Origin: Cephalotrichum gorgonifer | Taxonomy: Eukaryota; Ascomycota; Sordariomycetes; Microascales; Microascaceae | Assembly: GCA_900312665.1 (NCBI GenBank) | Contig: ONZQ02000023.1 | Location: forward strand, 170,203 to 234,202 | Length of the DNA: 64,000 bases | Direction: 5' to 3' | Part shown: piece by piece, positions 41,626 to 53,741 of the stretch | Layout of the letters: each line of letters starts with the position of its first letter | Numbering within the stretch: position 1 is the stretch's first letter | Translations under genes and position numbers: made by a program | Notes under the pieces: model-generated | Told to the model about the DNA's origin: nothing | Databases searched by the model: none | What the model saw: the letters and a program-made list of their open reading frames with translations, nothing else

Positions 41626-44265
41626 ATGGCCGCCCATGCAGCGGAGCCCTCGTCACTTGAGGGGGGTAAGTTCTGGAACTGCCAGAGAGAGCCCCGTCCA
41701 GACCTAGCTAACTGCGTGGAATCGCCAGCCAACTACGACCCGATCGAGCACCTAAACCTACTATTTCCCCATCCCTCCGCCGTCTCGTCTATATCCCAAG
41801 TATCCCGAGCCGCACAGAACCACAAGGATGGCCTCTCCAGGGATATCTCCAGCCTGGAGCTCGCTCAGGCGTACGGCCCCGACTCAAGCCTCGAGCGGAT
41901 GCGGTCTGCACAACAGGAGCTGGCGCAGCTCTTCCGAAAGATCGAGTGCGTACGGCTAAAAGCGACGGACACAGAGCGAAACATCACGTCGATGACTGCA
42001 GATATAAAGCGCCTCGACGGGACGAAGCGGAACCTGACGAGAAGCATGACCGCCCTCAAGCGGCTGCAGATGCTCACTACCGCCTACGAGCAGCTCCGGG
42101 GGCTCGCCAAGACCCGCCAGTACCGCGAGTGCGCGGGCCTCCTACAAGCGGTCATCCAGTTAATGAAGCACTTCAACAGCTACCGCAGCATCGAACAAAT
42201 CGCGGCGCTTAGCCGGGGCGTGTCCGACCTCCAGCGGGAGCTCCTAGAGCAGATCTGCGAGGACTTCGAGATGGCATTCGCGAGAGGAGAGGTGGCGGCC
42301 CGGAGGGGGGTTCTAATCGAGTCGTGTCTCGTCATGGACGCGCTCGGGGACATGGCCCGGTCGCGCCTGGTCGCCTGGTACGTCAACACCGAGCTCCGCG
42401 AGTACCGCCAGGTATTCAGGGGCAACGACGAGGCCGGCAGCCTCGACAACATCGGGCGGCGGTACTCCTGGTTCAGGCGGACGATGAAGACGCACGAGGA
42501 AGAACACGCCGCCATCTTCCCTCCGCACTGGCGGGTTAACGAAGCCCTGGCGACCGCCTTCTGCGACGGGACGAGGGAGGACTTCCGCGGGATACTTGAG
42601 AAGAGTATGCGACGGGCGGACGGCGGCAAGGTCGACGTTGACCTGCTCCTGAGATGCCTGCAGGAGACGCTGGACTTCGAGCAGGCCCTCGAGCGGCGCT
42701 TCGCGAGCGGGCCTCGGGCCAGCATTGACACACTAAGCTCTGTCGAGGACAAGGCGCACAGCTTCAACGGGTCCGTGTCCGTCGCCTTTGAGCCCTATCT
42801 AAGCCTTTGGGTGGAGTCGCAGGACAAGCAGCTGGCCGCTATGATACCCGGGTACCGAAGCCAACCGCTCACCCCGCCCGACGAGGAATTCTCCCCGCAG
42901 GCCGTCATCCCGTCTGCCATAGAGCTATTTCACTTCTACAAGGTCACCCTCTCCCAGTGTGCGAAGCTATCTACGAGCGAGCGGCTCCTAGACCTCTCCA
43001 GAACATTCGCCAAGTACCTCGACGAATACGCCCAGCAGGTCCTACTCTACTTCCTGCAGACCACCCCCCAGCGGACCCCCTCGCTACGTGACATCATCCT
43101 TGTCCTGAACACGGCGGACTTCTGGCACGTCAACACGACACAGCTGGAGGAGAACATCAGGAAGCGGATCGACTCGGAGCTGATGCCGAGGGTGGACCTG
43201 TCCTCCCAGTCCGACGCCTTCCTGGGCGTCGCCAGCGCCGCCGTCATCTCCCTGGTCCGCGACGTCGCGGCCGGTTGCGAGCCAGCTTGGCGGGAGATGC
43301 GAAACACCAACTGGAGCACGATGGACAGTGTAGGCGACCAGAGCTCCTACGTGGGCGAGCTGCTCAAACACGTTAACTCCGGGGCGGAGGAGGTCCTTGG
43401 AATGGTGCACAAGTCGCAGTATGCACGCGCGTTCTGTGACAACCTCGTAGAACATGTGGCGACGGCGTATGTCAACAGCGTGGTCCAGTGTCGGCCGGTG
43501 TCGGAGGTCGGCGCGGAACAGGTAAGTCGCATTAAGTTGCAACCCCCCTCCCAAACCGTGACGAATGGACACGGTGATGAGCGGACACTCACCACAATGT
43601 AGATGCTACTGGACAAGTACGTCCTCACCAAGGCTTTCGAGAACCTACTCTCCTACCACAACCCAACGTCTGAGGCCCACACGCCGCCGGCGAGCTTCAC
43701 GAAGCGTGTCGCGCACATCATGGGCCGTATCGACCCCCTCCTGAAGACGCTACAGGTCCGGCCGTCCCCGCCGGAGGGGCTGGTCCAGGCGTACCTCATC
43801 CACATAGCCGACCGGTCTGAGACGAACTTCAGGAAGATACTCGAGCTCAAAGGCGTGAGGAAACACGAGCAACCCCACCTCCTAGAGCTATTCACGGTGC
43901 ACCGCGACAGCACTCCGGGCGACAAGCTCACCGCCAGCTCGACGCTACTCACGCCGCTCATGTCGGCGCCGGGCCTGGGAAGCTCAGGGCTCGGGACCGT
44001 TAGCGCCGCGGCGGCCCTGGCGGGGCCCGGAGGTCTACAGACGAGGTTCGAGGCGGGATCGCTGGGCGAGAAGCTGATCAACGCGGCCAGAGAGATGGGT
44101 ACCAGCGCCTCTGAGAAGGCGGGGGCCACGGGGAGTGATAAGGCTACAATCAACGAGAACCTGCGGAGCTTTGGGAACTTCTTCAAGCGCGACATCGGGG
44201 GCCTGGGGGCGAGGTTTGGCAAGCGGGACAGCAGCCTCGGCGCGAGTGGTGACGAGCGGCGGTGA
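41626..44265 (+). CDS. VPS53: Vps53, GARP complex subunit
   Basis: Join of 41626..41665, 41729..43521 and 43603..44265; 831 aa. Vps53 is part of the GARP (Vps51-54) tether that captures endosome-derived vesicles at the trans-Golgi. The Vps53 N-terminal domain is clear: ANYDPIEHLNLLFPHPSAV, coiled coil, ITSMTADIKRLDGTKRNLT, then TALKRLQMLTTAYEQLR and YRECAGLLQAVIQLMKHFN. The C-terminus ends in a Ser/Gly-rich tail after KRDIGGLGARFGKRD. The first intron (GGGG/GTAAGT to ATCGCCAG, 63 bp with CTAACTG branch site) is a multiple of three with no stop, so it is easily missed; removal joins SSLEG to ANYDPIEH. The last intron (GTAAGTCG to CAATGTAG) lies after VGAEQ. Confidence 0.92.
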
Positions 44266-45044
44266 CGTTTTAGACGGCTAGGGATATATCACCAACATGT
44301 AATGGGCTGAGAGCACTGGGTATAAGATAATGAACAATGAACACTTCGCCAAGCTTGGCGTATACGTCACTACAAGTAGTATGTGCGTCTGGTGCCAACC
44401 GTCCATCCGAGCTCGGAGCGACATGTCCTCGGTACCTGACCCGAGGCAGTGGGGGGGCACGGGGGATCCCTGAAAAAGCGCGCATCCAGGGGGGTCCATT
44501 TAGCGATTAGTAATCGCGTAGGTGGCTAGTGTGGGTCGCCCCCACGTGCGACACCACAAGTAGATTGACCCCTGAGAAGTTCCCTGCTCTTCATCATCTT
44601 GTAGCATTTTTCGAGTTTGTTCGAGTACGAGTACAGAATTTGCCATCGAAAGGAAAGATTCCGAAGATTCCAAATATATCCACCGCGATCTCCGATGCAC
44701 TGCCGTCCGTAGTAGCCCGCAGCCTAACTACAGCCCAGACTCCGCCCGCGTCCTGATCCGTAATCGACCCGTCCCTTGGATTTCTAAACTATCTGGATGC
44801 CCGCTAGCCTAGCAAGGAACCCGCGTGCCGTGCATAAGAAGACCCGCACTTCCTCCCCCCTCCAATCCACCTGCGTTAAGAGAGACCCCGCCATCACGGC
44901 GATATACCCCTCCAAGCCGCCAAACTGTTTTCCTTCGCCTTTTCCCGCACATTTCGCTCCAGCACCGCCGGACTTACTGTCGCGGCCTCTGCACTTTCGT
45001 TCAAGCATACCAGGAATACCCAGTCCGCGTTAGGTTCCAGGGCC
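44266..45044. other. Intergenic region, thioredoxin reductase promoter
   Basis: About 780 bp, CT-rich on the plus strand towards the right end. No gene seen. Confidence 0.5.
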
Positions 45045-46395
45045 ATGCATAGCAAGGTTGTCAGTACGTGAAAACCTTGACCCAGCTAGGGACGTCGATG
45101 TGATGTGAAGAGCATCGTTATTGTCCCCTGTCCCCTGTCTCCTCACCCTGTATGCGACCAGCTCTACTCAGGACTGACAAGATTGCCCCAAGTTATCGGG
45201 TCCGGCCCGGCCGCCCACACGGCCGCCATCTACCTCGCAAGAGCCGAGCTGAAGCGTAAGCGACACCTCCCTCGGCCGGTTGCTCTCCGTCCCCACGAAT
45301 AGCATCTCTCCCTCCAAATTCTATGCTGCTAACACCTTCCAGCCGTCCTCTATGAAGGCTTCATGGCCAACGGCGTAGCGGCCGGTGGTCAGTTGACGAC
45401 GACGACGGATGTTGAGAACTTCCCCGGCTTCCCCAAGGGTATCATGGGCTCGGAACTCATGGTAAGTTCTCGAGGCCGTTCTCGTCCCCCTCTTTCCATC
45501 TCCGACCTGGTGCTAAGAACTCGTCGTGATTAGGACCAAATGAAGGAACAGTCCGTGCGGTTCGGCACCGAGGTAATAACAGACACCGTCGCCACGCTCG
45601 ACCTATCGAACCGGCCATTCAAGTACACGACCGAGTTCGGCGGAGACGAGGTCCACACGGCCGACGCCATTATCCTAGCCACCGGCGCCTCGGCTCGCCG
45701 CCTCCACCTCCCTGGCGAGGATGACTACTGGCAAAAGGGCATCTCGGCGTGCGCGGTCTGCGACGGTGCGGTTCCCATATTCCGCAACAAGCCACTCGTC
45801 GTCATCGGCGGCGGCGACTCCGCGGCGGAGGAGGCCCTCTTCTTGACCAAGTACGCCAGCCACGTCACTGTCCTCGTGCGCAAGGATAAGCTGCGCGCGA
45901 GCAAGACCATGGCGAACCGCCTCCTTGCGCACCCCAAGGTCACCGTCAGGTTCACCACGCAAGGGACCGAGGTCAGGGGCGGCGAGGATGGGCTGATGAA
46001 CGCGATCGTCATCAGGGACGCCTCCGGCAAGGAGGAGGTGTTCCCGGCGAACGGGCTCTTCTACGCCATCGGGCACGACCCCGCCAACTCCCTGGTAAAG
46101 GGCCAGCTGGACACGGATGAGGACGGGTACATTGTTACGACGCCGGGCACGACGCTGACGAGTGTAGAGGGTGTGTTCGCAGCGGGCGATGTCCAGGATA
46201 AGAAGTACAGGCAGGCCATTACCAGCGCAGGTGCGTATATCCCTCCTCCCTTATCCTCGGCAGCTCTGTTTTCCTCACCTGTTGCCTGCTCATAAACTCT
46301 CTCGTGCGACACATACTGACTATTTCGCTACAGGATCCGGCTGCATGGCCGCCCTCGAGGCCGAGAAGTACATCGCCGAGAAGCATGGCGATTGA
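45045..46395 (+). CDS. TRR1: Thioredoxin reductase (NADPH)
   Basis: Five exons: 45045..45063, 45193..45255, 45343..45461, 45534..46230, 46334..46395; 319 aa. Low-molecular-weight flavoprotein reducing thioredoxin with NADPH in the cytosol. FAD-binding [20 protein letters not shown] at the N-terminus, redox-active CAVC (Cys140, Cys143) in [15 protein letters not shown]-binding [16 protein letters not shown], and the FAD motif [18 protein letters not shown] near the end; the protein closes with [16 protein letters not shown]. Length equals the fungal norm of about 320-335. The first exon is only 19 bp (MHSKVV plus one base), a pattern easily mispredicted. No mitochondrial targeting extension is seen. 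Confidence 0.97.
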
Positions 46396-48202
46396 GTTAG
46401 AAGAGCAGGAGATAGACCTCACTCATACTTTGTGCAGTGAGGAGCGTCGACGTATGCATGAGTTTCTTACTAGCTTATAGACTTCTGAATATTCAAAGCA
46501 AGCTGGCATGAACGCGTCTGTGACAACGGCTTCGGCGGGACGCTAAATAGACCAATGCCGTTTTCTAGAACTCAATGACCTCAGTTGTTGTGGTCCGATT
46601 TACGGTCCTTTCAACCCCTCTGATCGCATTGTCTCATCTTCACTGGCATAATACAAAATGCCTCCCACTGGGCTCAATCCGAAATATCTAGGCCATCTTT
46701 CTTGTAGAAGTCACCTTGAAAGAGACTAGAAGGTCGAAGCTGTCGCCCTGTCCCTGGGCGCAAGCCAAGGGTTCGCCCTGCCCGGGATTCCAGGTTCTCG
46801 CCTGTCCCGCCACGTCGTGTGAGTTTGACTGCCCCTGCCTGGACTGTATGGAACTTGAAGCGAGAATTCGGCAGAGAGGAGGAAGAAGTGGTACAAGAGG
46901 TAGGAAACTACGGTGGAGAGGAAAGGGGGCAGGTGCGTGCGAGGGCATTGGTGAGCCTGGGGGGCGTTCTCGGACACTACTGGCTAGTGCCGGTCACTTG
47001 GGCTCCTCAGGATAATGACTTACATGCTCTTTGCGAAATATAATTCCTCAGTTAACCCTCATCGCCAATATTTCTATAGCGGTGTATGAAGGGGGTGCCC
47101 GGAATGCGGATAGCTGCTGACGTCGCCAGTACGGCTTACTCCGCGGGATGAATATTACTCTACATCACCCTTGGTCTGGTCTAAGGCCCTTCCCCGTTTA
47201 ACATGATCCCAGTAGCTCATATCCCTATCTAGACACCTGTTCGCACCCCATCATTAGCGGCCGGAGGCTTATATGGGAAGTCATGGGCAACCCCCGATGC
47301 TTCCAACGACCACTGGAGCTGCGATACAGATTTTCGGACCAGTTCTAATCTAAAACGTAACCTCCTGCCTCGTATATGAAACCCGTTCTCTCCCGCTCGT
47401 GGACTTCCTATTTCTACGAGGGGACAAGCGGAGAGAGCAGTCATGGGGCTTTGTCCCCCACGTCGAAGGAGGAACATCCCCTTACCTGCCTACCGGAACG
47501 AGTCCGGCCCGGGCGGATGGCCTCCGAGAAAGGCGGCCGAGCCATAGGACGAACGGGTGCCCCCCNNNNNNNNNNNNNNNNNNNNCCCCCCCCCCCCCCC
47601 GACTATGCATTTTCTGCCCGCTCTTGGGACCGGTGGTGAATCCCAAGAGGTCGGGTGGGCACCAACTGCACTCGCTCTGTCATATATATGTGAACTAGTT
47701 CCTCCCGTGCCCGTAATTCCTTCGCACACTTTAGCTTCCCAAACGGGTATCCCCTCCCGTCCCGTTCCGGCTTGTGTCCGAGCTCCACGCGAAGGCCACA
47801 GGTCCCACCTGTTCATCGCTTGCCCCGCCTTTGCCGGGAAGGGTGGAGGTTTAACTATAGGAGCTCTTGTATGGGCGGGCTCTTATTAAACCACCAGCTT
47901 GTTCTTCCGTGTCTGTATTCCGATCGCCACCGACCCCCGACCGCCAATGACACGACTAATTTCACTCGGGGAGATCAGTGGTCCCATCCAGAGACGATCA
48001 TCTCATTTATGTAAGCTAGTATACCTCGTGCGATCCTATGTAGACACACAGGGAAGGGGAGACCATCACATGGACGTGCGGCTTTGGAATACACCCTCCC
48101 TCACACCCTCGAGGAGAATCTCGGCCGGCCATCGCGGCACCTCCTTGGTGGTTATCTCTACAGGGACTTTCAACCAGTGCCACGCTCAACCGATGCAAAG
48201 TG
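46396..48202. other. 1.8-kb intergenic region with assembly gap
   Basis: No convincing gene. A poly-C run with 20 N lies at 47561-47600 (separate entry). Confidence 0.5.
47561..47600 (+). repeat. Poly-C run interrupted by an N gap
   Basis: CCCCC, then 20 N (47566-47585), then about 15 C. As with the CT tract, the assembly breaks in a simple repeat; true length unknown. Confidence 0.95.
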
Positions 48203-48367
48203 TCAAAAATGGCCGTATAGCGAGCAGCCCTGCACTATACAAGCGTACTTATTGGTGTACACGTCCTTCGTGCGAACCTTCTTGCACTCCACGTCACTGC
48301 AAGCGTCAACCCGCTCGGTGATCTTGTGCCCGCACTTGTGGTGGATGAATACCCTGTGGGTACACAT
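48203..48367 (-). CDS. Small Cys/His-rich protein, possibly zinc-binding
   Basis: 54 aa from ATG at 48367 to TGA at 48203. It begins MCTHRVFIHHKCGHKITERV and carries six Cys (2, 12, 23, 28, 43, 48) and five His, spaced in pairs (KCGH, ACSDVEC, ACIVQGC) as in small zinc-binding modules. The pattern of a Met-Cys start followed within ten residues by KCGH recurs in small uncharacterised ascomycete proteins as I recall them. It is unrelated to neighbours and lies alone in a gene-poor stretch. It may be a full small gene, or an exon of a longer one. Confidence 0.45.
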   Translation of the reverse strand: MCTHRVFIHHKCGHKITERVDACSDVECKKVRTKDVYTNKYACIVQGCSLYGHF

Positions 48368-50430
48368 TGTCCCGTGGGAGAGAAATAGCAAGCCGCGGTG
48401 GCGGAGAGAGACCTAGGTACTAGCCTCCTGTGAGAGGCGATGGGCGATGGGTGTGTGAGGCCTTCCCGTTGTCAGTGGTTGATGCTGCCTGTATCCTACG
48501 CTTCCCGGCAGACCTAGGACACCGCTCTGGGATTCGAGAAGATTGACTTACTGTTTCAGGCGGACGGGAACGGCCGAAGTCTGGCTCACGGCCGCTGCAA
48601 GGGCCGTAGTGTATGCGTATGTGTGTATCCGACGCAGGTCCCTCGCTACCAGGGGCGGCAGATGGAAGCAGTCGGAAGACAGATAGTGCTGAGAGTAATT
48701 CACAACGGGCAAGGCGGGGTTAGAGAGTTTCCTTGGTAGTCTGAGTGTCTTGAACCTTGGAATGTAGAGCTCACCTTTCGTGCCCTGGGGAGAGTACGGC
48801 CTTTATAGTAGAGTCGTCGCCCATCATCCGCCCCTCTCGTCCGAACCATCAATCTAGAACTGAAGGCCTGGGGTTAATAATGACAGGTCATCCATCGCAT
48901 TATGGGATGCATAACAATGCCCAACCGCTCGCGGCTTCGACTCCACGTCTTTCAGTTTCCATATGCGGGTAACGCGAATGCAAGACCAGAGCGGTTGCGT
49001 CTTTCTGAAGCCGTACCAAACATCACGGGCCAGGATACATTGATCCTGCCCCTTCATCGACCAGCCCCTATCAAAAACACACAGCCGACCCCAGGAGGAG
49101 ATACGCATGGTCCGCATCAGTGTGACCACGCGGGATCAGGGAGAGCGGTGTGGAGAGGGGTAGAGACATGAGTGGAAGAGTAGAGGGGGGGGATAGAGAT
49201 CAGTGGATGAACGGAATAGGATCTTTAGCACCAAACGAACCCACCAGGTAAGGAATTACACGGAGAAGGGGGCCCAGGACACGTCGTAATGGCCGCAGGG
49301 ATGGAGGGATTGCTATTGGTCGCGATGATATCATCTGCTGCGGAGATGGAGGATCATAAGTCCTGACAGCTCTCTCCGCGGTGCCCCAGCTGCCCCCGCC
49401 CCCCGTCCCGCACGAACTGCTTTCGTCTGGAGGCCCCCGCCTACTCTAAGTGCAATATCGAAGGCTGTCCAACGAACGGTGTTATAGTGACGCCATAGTA
49501 CCCATTCTCAACCATATACGGGTGGCACTAACGTCTTGGCTGGTGCTTCGCATGCCCTTCAGGGGTTTCGTTTCGTTTCGTTTCTGTCCGTTCCGTTTCA
49601 AGGTGGCGCGAAGCCATGAGGAGCTCGTAACCGAAACGTGTGACTGGTATGGGTAATTACGAAGCAGGTTAAGAGGCTGTCGATAGGTCTGGATAGTATA
49701 CCATTAACGCCCCCTCCCCACCCCGGATGTTGCGTTGAAACCCGTGGCGGATCCGCACGCATCGGCTTCCTCCTTGGGGTAACTCCTACCGGGATACCAT
49801 CTCTTAGACGTGCCGCCCCGCGGACAAAGTCCGAACCCCCCGCCGCTCACACTATCTACTAGCTAGCCCACGTAAGGGTGGCCAGAATACTATATCCATC
49901 ACCGCAAGCCATCCGGGTCCTGTCAGAAAGCTGGGTCGAGATAAGAAAGGGTGCCACTACAACTTAAAGCAAACGAATCCCGGCTAGGCAAACCAGTCAA
50001 GTGACACCAATGGATACACCACACTATTAATGCCGTCATGCTCCTAATTTGTGGCGTAGATCGCCTTTCCCGATACTTCTTATTTGGGTTCTAGCGGCGG
50101 GTAGCTTCACTTACACCCCCGCACACGTCGTTTGCAACGGCGACGGCCGTTGTAAGCCACAGGAATAAACAGATTGCCGTCCATAACTCCTATAGCGAGC
50201 TTGATATGTCGTGCGGGGATTCTCGAATGTGCTCGTGACAGTGTCGAGCCACCAGGAGATCTCGAAATACGAGACTGTTTGAGGATGAAAGTCGAGTATC
50301 CCAACGGCGTTCGCACCCATCTCTTCTCATGAAGTGTCTAAGAAATCAACAGGATTCCGAGTGTGACTGCCACAGATACGCGAAAGGGGTCCGGTAAGAA
50401 TAGGGGCCGGGTCCCAATGCGCGCCTTTTA
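48368..50430. other. 2-kb intergenic region
   Basis: No convincing gene. A TTTCG pentamer repeats about five times at 49564-49590, followed by degenerate copies. A minus-strand frame beginning at 50320 has a protein-like start (MGANAVGILDFHPQTVSYFE) but then decays; not called. Confidence 0.5.
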
Positions 50431-52979
50431 TCACCAAGCCAGCCACTCGTCAGGTGGAGGCCTGCATAACAGCTCAAATCGGGTCAGGCCCCAGATGGAG
50501 AGAAAATGAAGCCCGAGAAGCGACAGGCTCGTCCTGGGGCTCCAGTCCAGCGTATGGTGTTCCGCATGAGCTCGATTTATGGCTAGGAGGCCCGAGGCTC
50601 TACCTGCTCGCCTCGTGATGGCGACGCCCAGATCCAGCGCCGCAAGGACGGTGAGGGGAAGCCCTGCCGAGAGATTGAACATGAAGGGTAAGCAAGGCTT
50701 GGCGAGAGCTACCATCTTCATGAGGAACAGCCCTATCCAGGCGGAAACAGCTAACAGCTCAGAGATGGGTAGCTGCTGGTTAAGTCGATACCACCAGCCG
50801 GTTCGGGCTTCGGGGATCACTCCGGCGGATGTTGGCGGTGCCATGAGGAGCGGCGTGTCAGGGAGTTGTTGCTCATGACTATCCGCGGGGCGAGGACTTG
50901 GTGATGTTAATCCGTGAGGGATATCGGAATACCTGTCCCGGCCACGGGACGCAGAGGCGCGATGGCGAGGGCCGGTAGGACTTGCCTGTCTGATGAAGCT
51001 GGGCTCTCCATGTTCACCCGCGGCTACACTTCCGCCAGTGACGACTTGTCCACTAGGGCCTAGGCTAGGACGGCGAGGCGGGCCCTTCGTAGGATCTACT
51101 GTATAATAGAGGTTAGAGATATGCGAGAAAGATGGGATGCACCTAAGGGAGACGCGGGGTCCGCTCACGCCCCACCCTCGTAAAGAGAATACTAGGAACG
51201 CGAGATGGGCAATCAACGTGGCTTACCCGGGATCGGTGTGCCCGAAGGCAGCGGCGAGTCTAAGTTCTGGATCCTGTGCCCTCCCATGTTGGACGAGGGG
51301 CTCGGGCTCCGAGGCATCCTCGACCCCCCTTCTAGGATAGACTCGCCCTTTATTGCGCTCAGGACTTCCGCCGCCCCGGGTCGCTTAAGCGGATCCAGGT
51401 CTAGCAGGCTCTTTAGTAGCTGGTACAGCTTGGGAGGCAGGTCTGGCCGCTCCCTCCTCTCGTCATTAAACCCCTTCCAGCCCGTGATCTCGTCCCGGAG
51501 CAGGTCGACGTCCTCGAGCTCTTCGTTCACAGCGTTGGCGCTCGCATAGGGAAGGCGCCCGAAGCACAAGAAGTAGAGTATCATCCCAAGGGAGAATATG
51601 TCGGACTTGGTAGTGAAGTCGCCGTACCTACCAGCCTCGTCGGCCCGCAGTACCTCGGGAGAACACCACGAGATGGTGCCCGTGGACCCGGTGGATTTGC
51701 GCGCCGCGTCTTCGTGTTGCACCTCGCCGAAGTCGCTGATGAGGCAGACCAGCTTCCCGCCTTCCCGGTGCAGCAGACAGTTACCCGGCTTCAGGTCCCG
51801 GTGGATATAACCCATCGAGTGCAGATACGCGAGCCCGGAGGTGATGTCCTTGAAAAGTGAGTAGATTTCCTCGAAGGTCAGCCAGCGGTGGAGGTTCTTT
51901 GGGCGTTCTGACTGTCCGCGGGATCTCCTACGCATCTGGGCCTTCAGCTCCTCCTTGGTGGTCTCCTTGGCGGAGTCTCCGATGATGTAGTGCAGCAGGT
52001 CCCCGTTGTTGCAGAACTGCTGCAGTATGAAGGCGCACGCCACCGTGGGGCCGAAGCGGTTGAGTCTCACGTTCTCAAGCCAGACGTGGCGGTAGGATAC
52101 AAGGTTCGGATGTGACAGCTTGGCAAGCAGCTCGACTTCGACAAGGACTGGTAGCACACATATTAGTCAAGTAGAGTGACCGATGTAGTATCTCTCGCGT
52201 GGGCGCGACGCACCCTTCTCCAGCCATGCGTGGTCGTCGCCGACCGGCACTCGTTTACAAGCAAAGTGTCCTAGGGCGCACGTTAGGTCGAGTATTCCGG
52301 TTGTAAGATCTACGTAGAGATCCGAATAAGGTCATTGGCCGACGAAGACATACCTAGGTGGCACCCGTCAATCTCATGCCGGACTAAGAGCACCACCCCT
52401 TTCCCGCCCCTTCCAAGTTCCTTCTCCTCGACAAAAAATGTACCAAAATAATTCGGGCTGAATGCATCCCTGCGGATCCGGTTGCGCTCGTGAGGGGTCA
52501 GGCCGGATGAGGTGAAGCCAGCATTGGCCACGCTGCCAGACGAGATGTTATCCTGTGACAGGATAGGCCGAGCTAGTCGTCGTATCGGGCTCGGGGGATT
52601 GCGCAGGGCGTGATCCTCCTGGGAGATGATATGTCTATCCCTCAGCATCCGAAAGTAGTCTGGGTCGACGTAGGATTCACCGTGGACAGGATCCTCGAAC
52701 CGCTGTCCCGGCGACGATGGCGGGAGAGGTCGGTGGCACGTTGGACATTCTGTGGAGCGAATCTCGAGAGACAGAGACGACGGATCGCGGACGACGAGGG
52801 TTTCCTGGTGACGCCTAGTTTACCGCTTGTTAGCAGCCGGCCTGAAGAGCTCTTCAGGGGTAGAGGGGGTGGGGGCTATCGCGGGGGAACGGAATAGTGA
52901 CGACCCAGGCAGAGTCGCTGGATTATACCCACAGGACGATCTCTCGGCCCTCTCGAGAACTGTAGGGTACTAGGGACAT
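50431..52979 (-). CDS. IKS1: Iks1-type Ser/Thr protein kinase with membrane tail
   Basis: Five exons on the complement: 52929..52979, 52354..52804, 52214..52270, 51227..52147, 50431..51098; 715 aa. The N-terminus MSLVPYSSREGREIVL spliced to ETLVVRDPSSLSLEI and then ECPTCHRPLP matches the Iks1 family Cys motif. YVDPDYFRML and AFSPNYFGTFFVEEKELG precede the kinase domain: Gly loop GRGGKG, Lys173 in FACKRV, catalytic Asp304 in HRDLKPGN, DFG at 325-327, then STGTISWCSPEVL. All catalytic residues are intact. Residues about 605-656 and 683-703 are hydrophobic, suggesting membrane anchoring. Iks1 has no well-defined substrate in yeast. Introns are 124, 83, 66 and 128 bp, all GT-AG. The 17-codon first exon is easily overlooked. 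Confidence 0.9.
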
Positions 52980-53741
52980 CGTGGAAGGATGCGATCTAGT
53001 GGGTAGGCAGGTGTGAGAGATCGTTGACTAGAGACCCCTACCGGGGCGCGGGGTCCGGAGAAAACGATGGAACCACCCGTTCGAGGGCGTGAGGGGGAAG
53101 ATCTCGATGCTGATGATGCCAGCCGGTTATGCTGGAAGAGGGACAGTGGGGCCCAGTGACGCGACTGGGGAGAGGGGACAGAGGTAACGCGAGTGCATAC
53201 GATACGTTCTCCGGAGCGCGTACGCGTGTCTCTCAGCATGAGAATCCTAGGTCTGGGTTATATCTTCACGACTTCCCTGAGGTGGCGCGATTCTCTGGGT
53301 GTACGGTGTTCGCCTCGGCATTTCGAAGGTGGGTAGTCCGTCCCCCGGTAGAGCTCCAGGTGAATCATCAAGAGATGACGTCGGGATATGCTGAGGGTGG
53401 ACCTGGGGTGGGTACTGGCTATGGGCCCCAGGTACTTTAGTATCTGCCGCACCAGTTAGTGTAGCGTGGCACTCCACCCCACCCCACTCCACTCTCCAAC
53501 ATATCGATACTGTGTAGGTAGGTTTCAAGTATGGAGCAATTGCTTGCATAATTGCTGTGCAGCATGGACCTTACTTCCACGTGGTTGCGCCCAGGTCTGG
53601 CTTCCATATTCTGCAAGTACTTGTTATATTCAGAGGCGACGCAGCCGATGGCGCATCCGGGATCAAATTTACTTCGCGCAGTGAATTACCGAGTCTCTAT
53701 TAACTGTTAATGCATACCAACTGGCCAAATCTAATCAATAT
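52980..53741. promoter_or_regulatory. Promoter region of the kinase gene
   Basis: 762 bp upstream of the Iks1-type start and downstream of the NUP gene, both minus strand. No separate gene recognised; AT-rich stretch around 53690-53740 is the NUP 3' flank. Confidence 0.5.

Noticed and set aside
50107..50320. Minus-strand ORF beginning MGANAVGILDFHPQ
   Set aside because: Only the first 35 residues look protein-like, and two overlapping frames compete. No splice sites give a coherent product.
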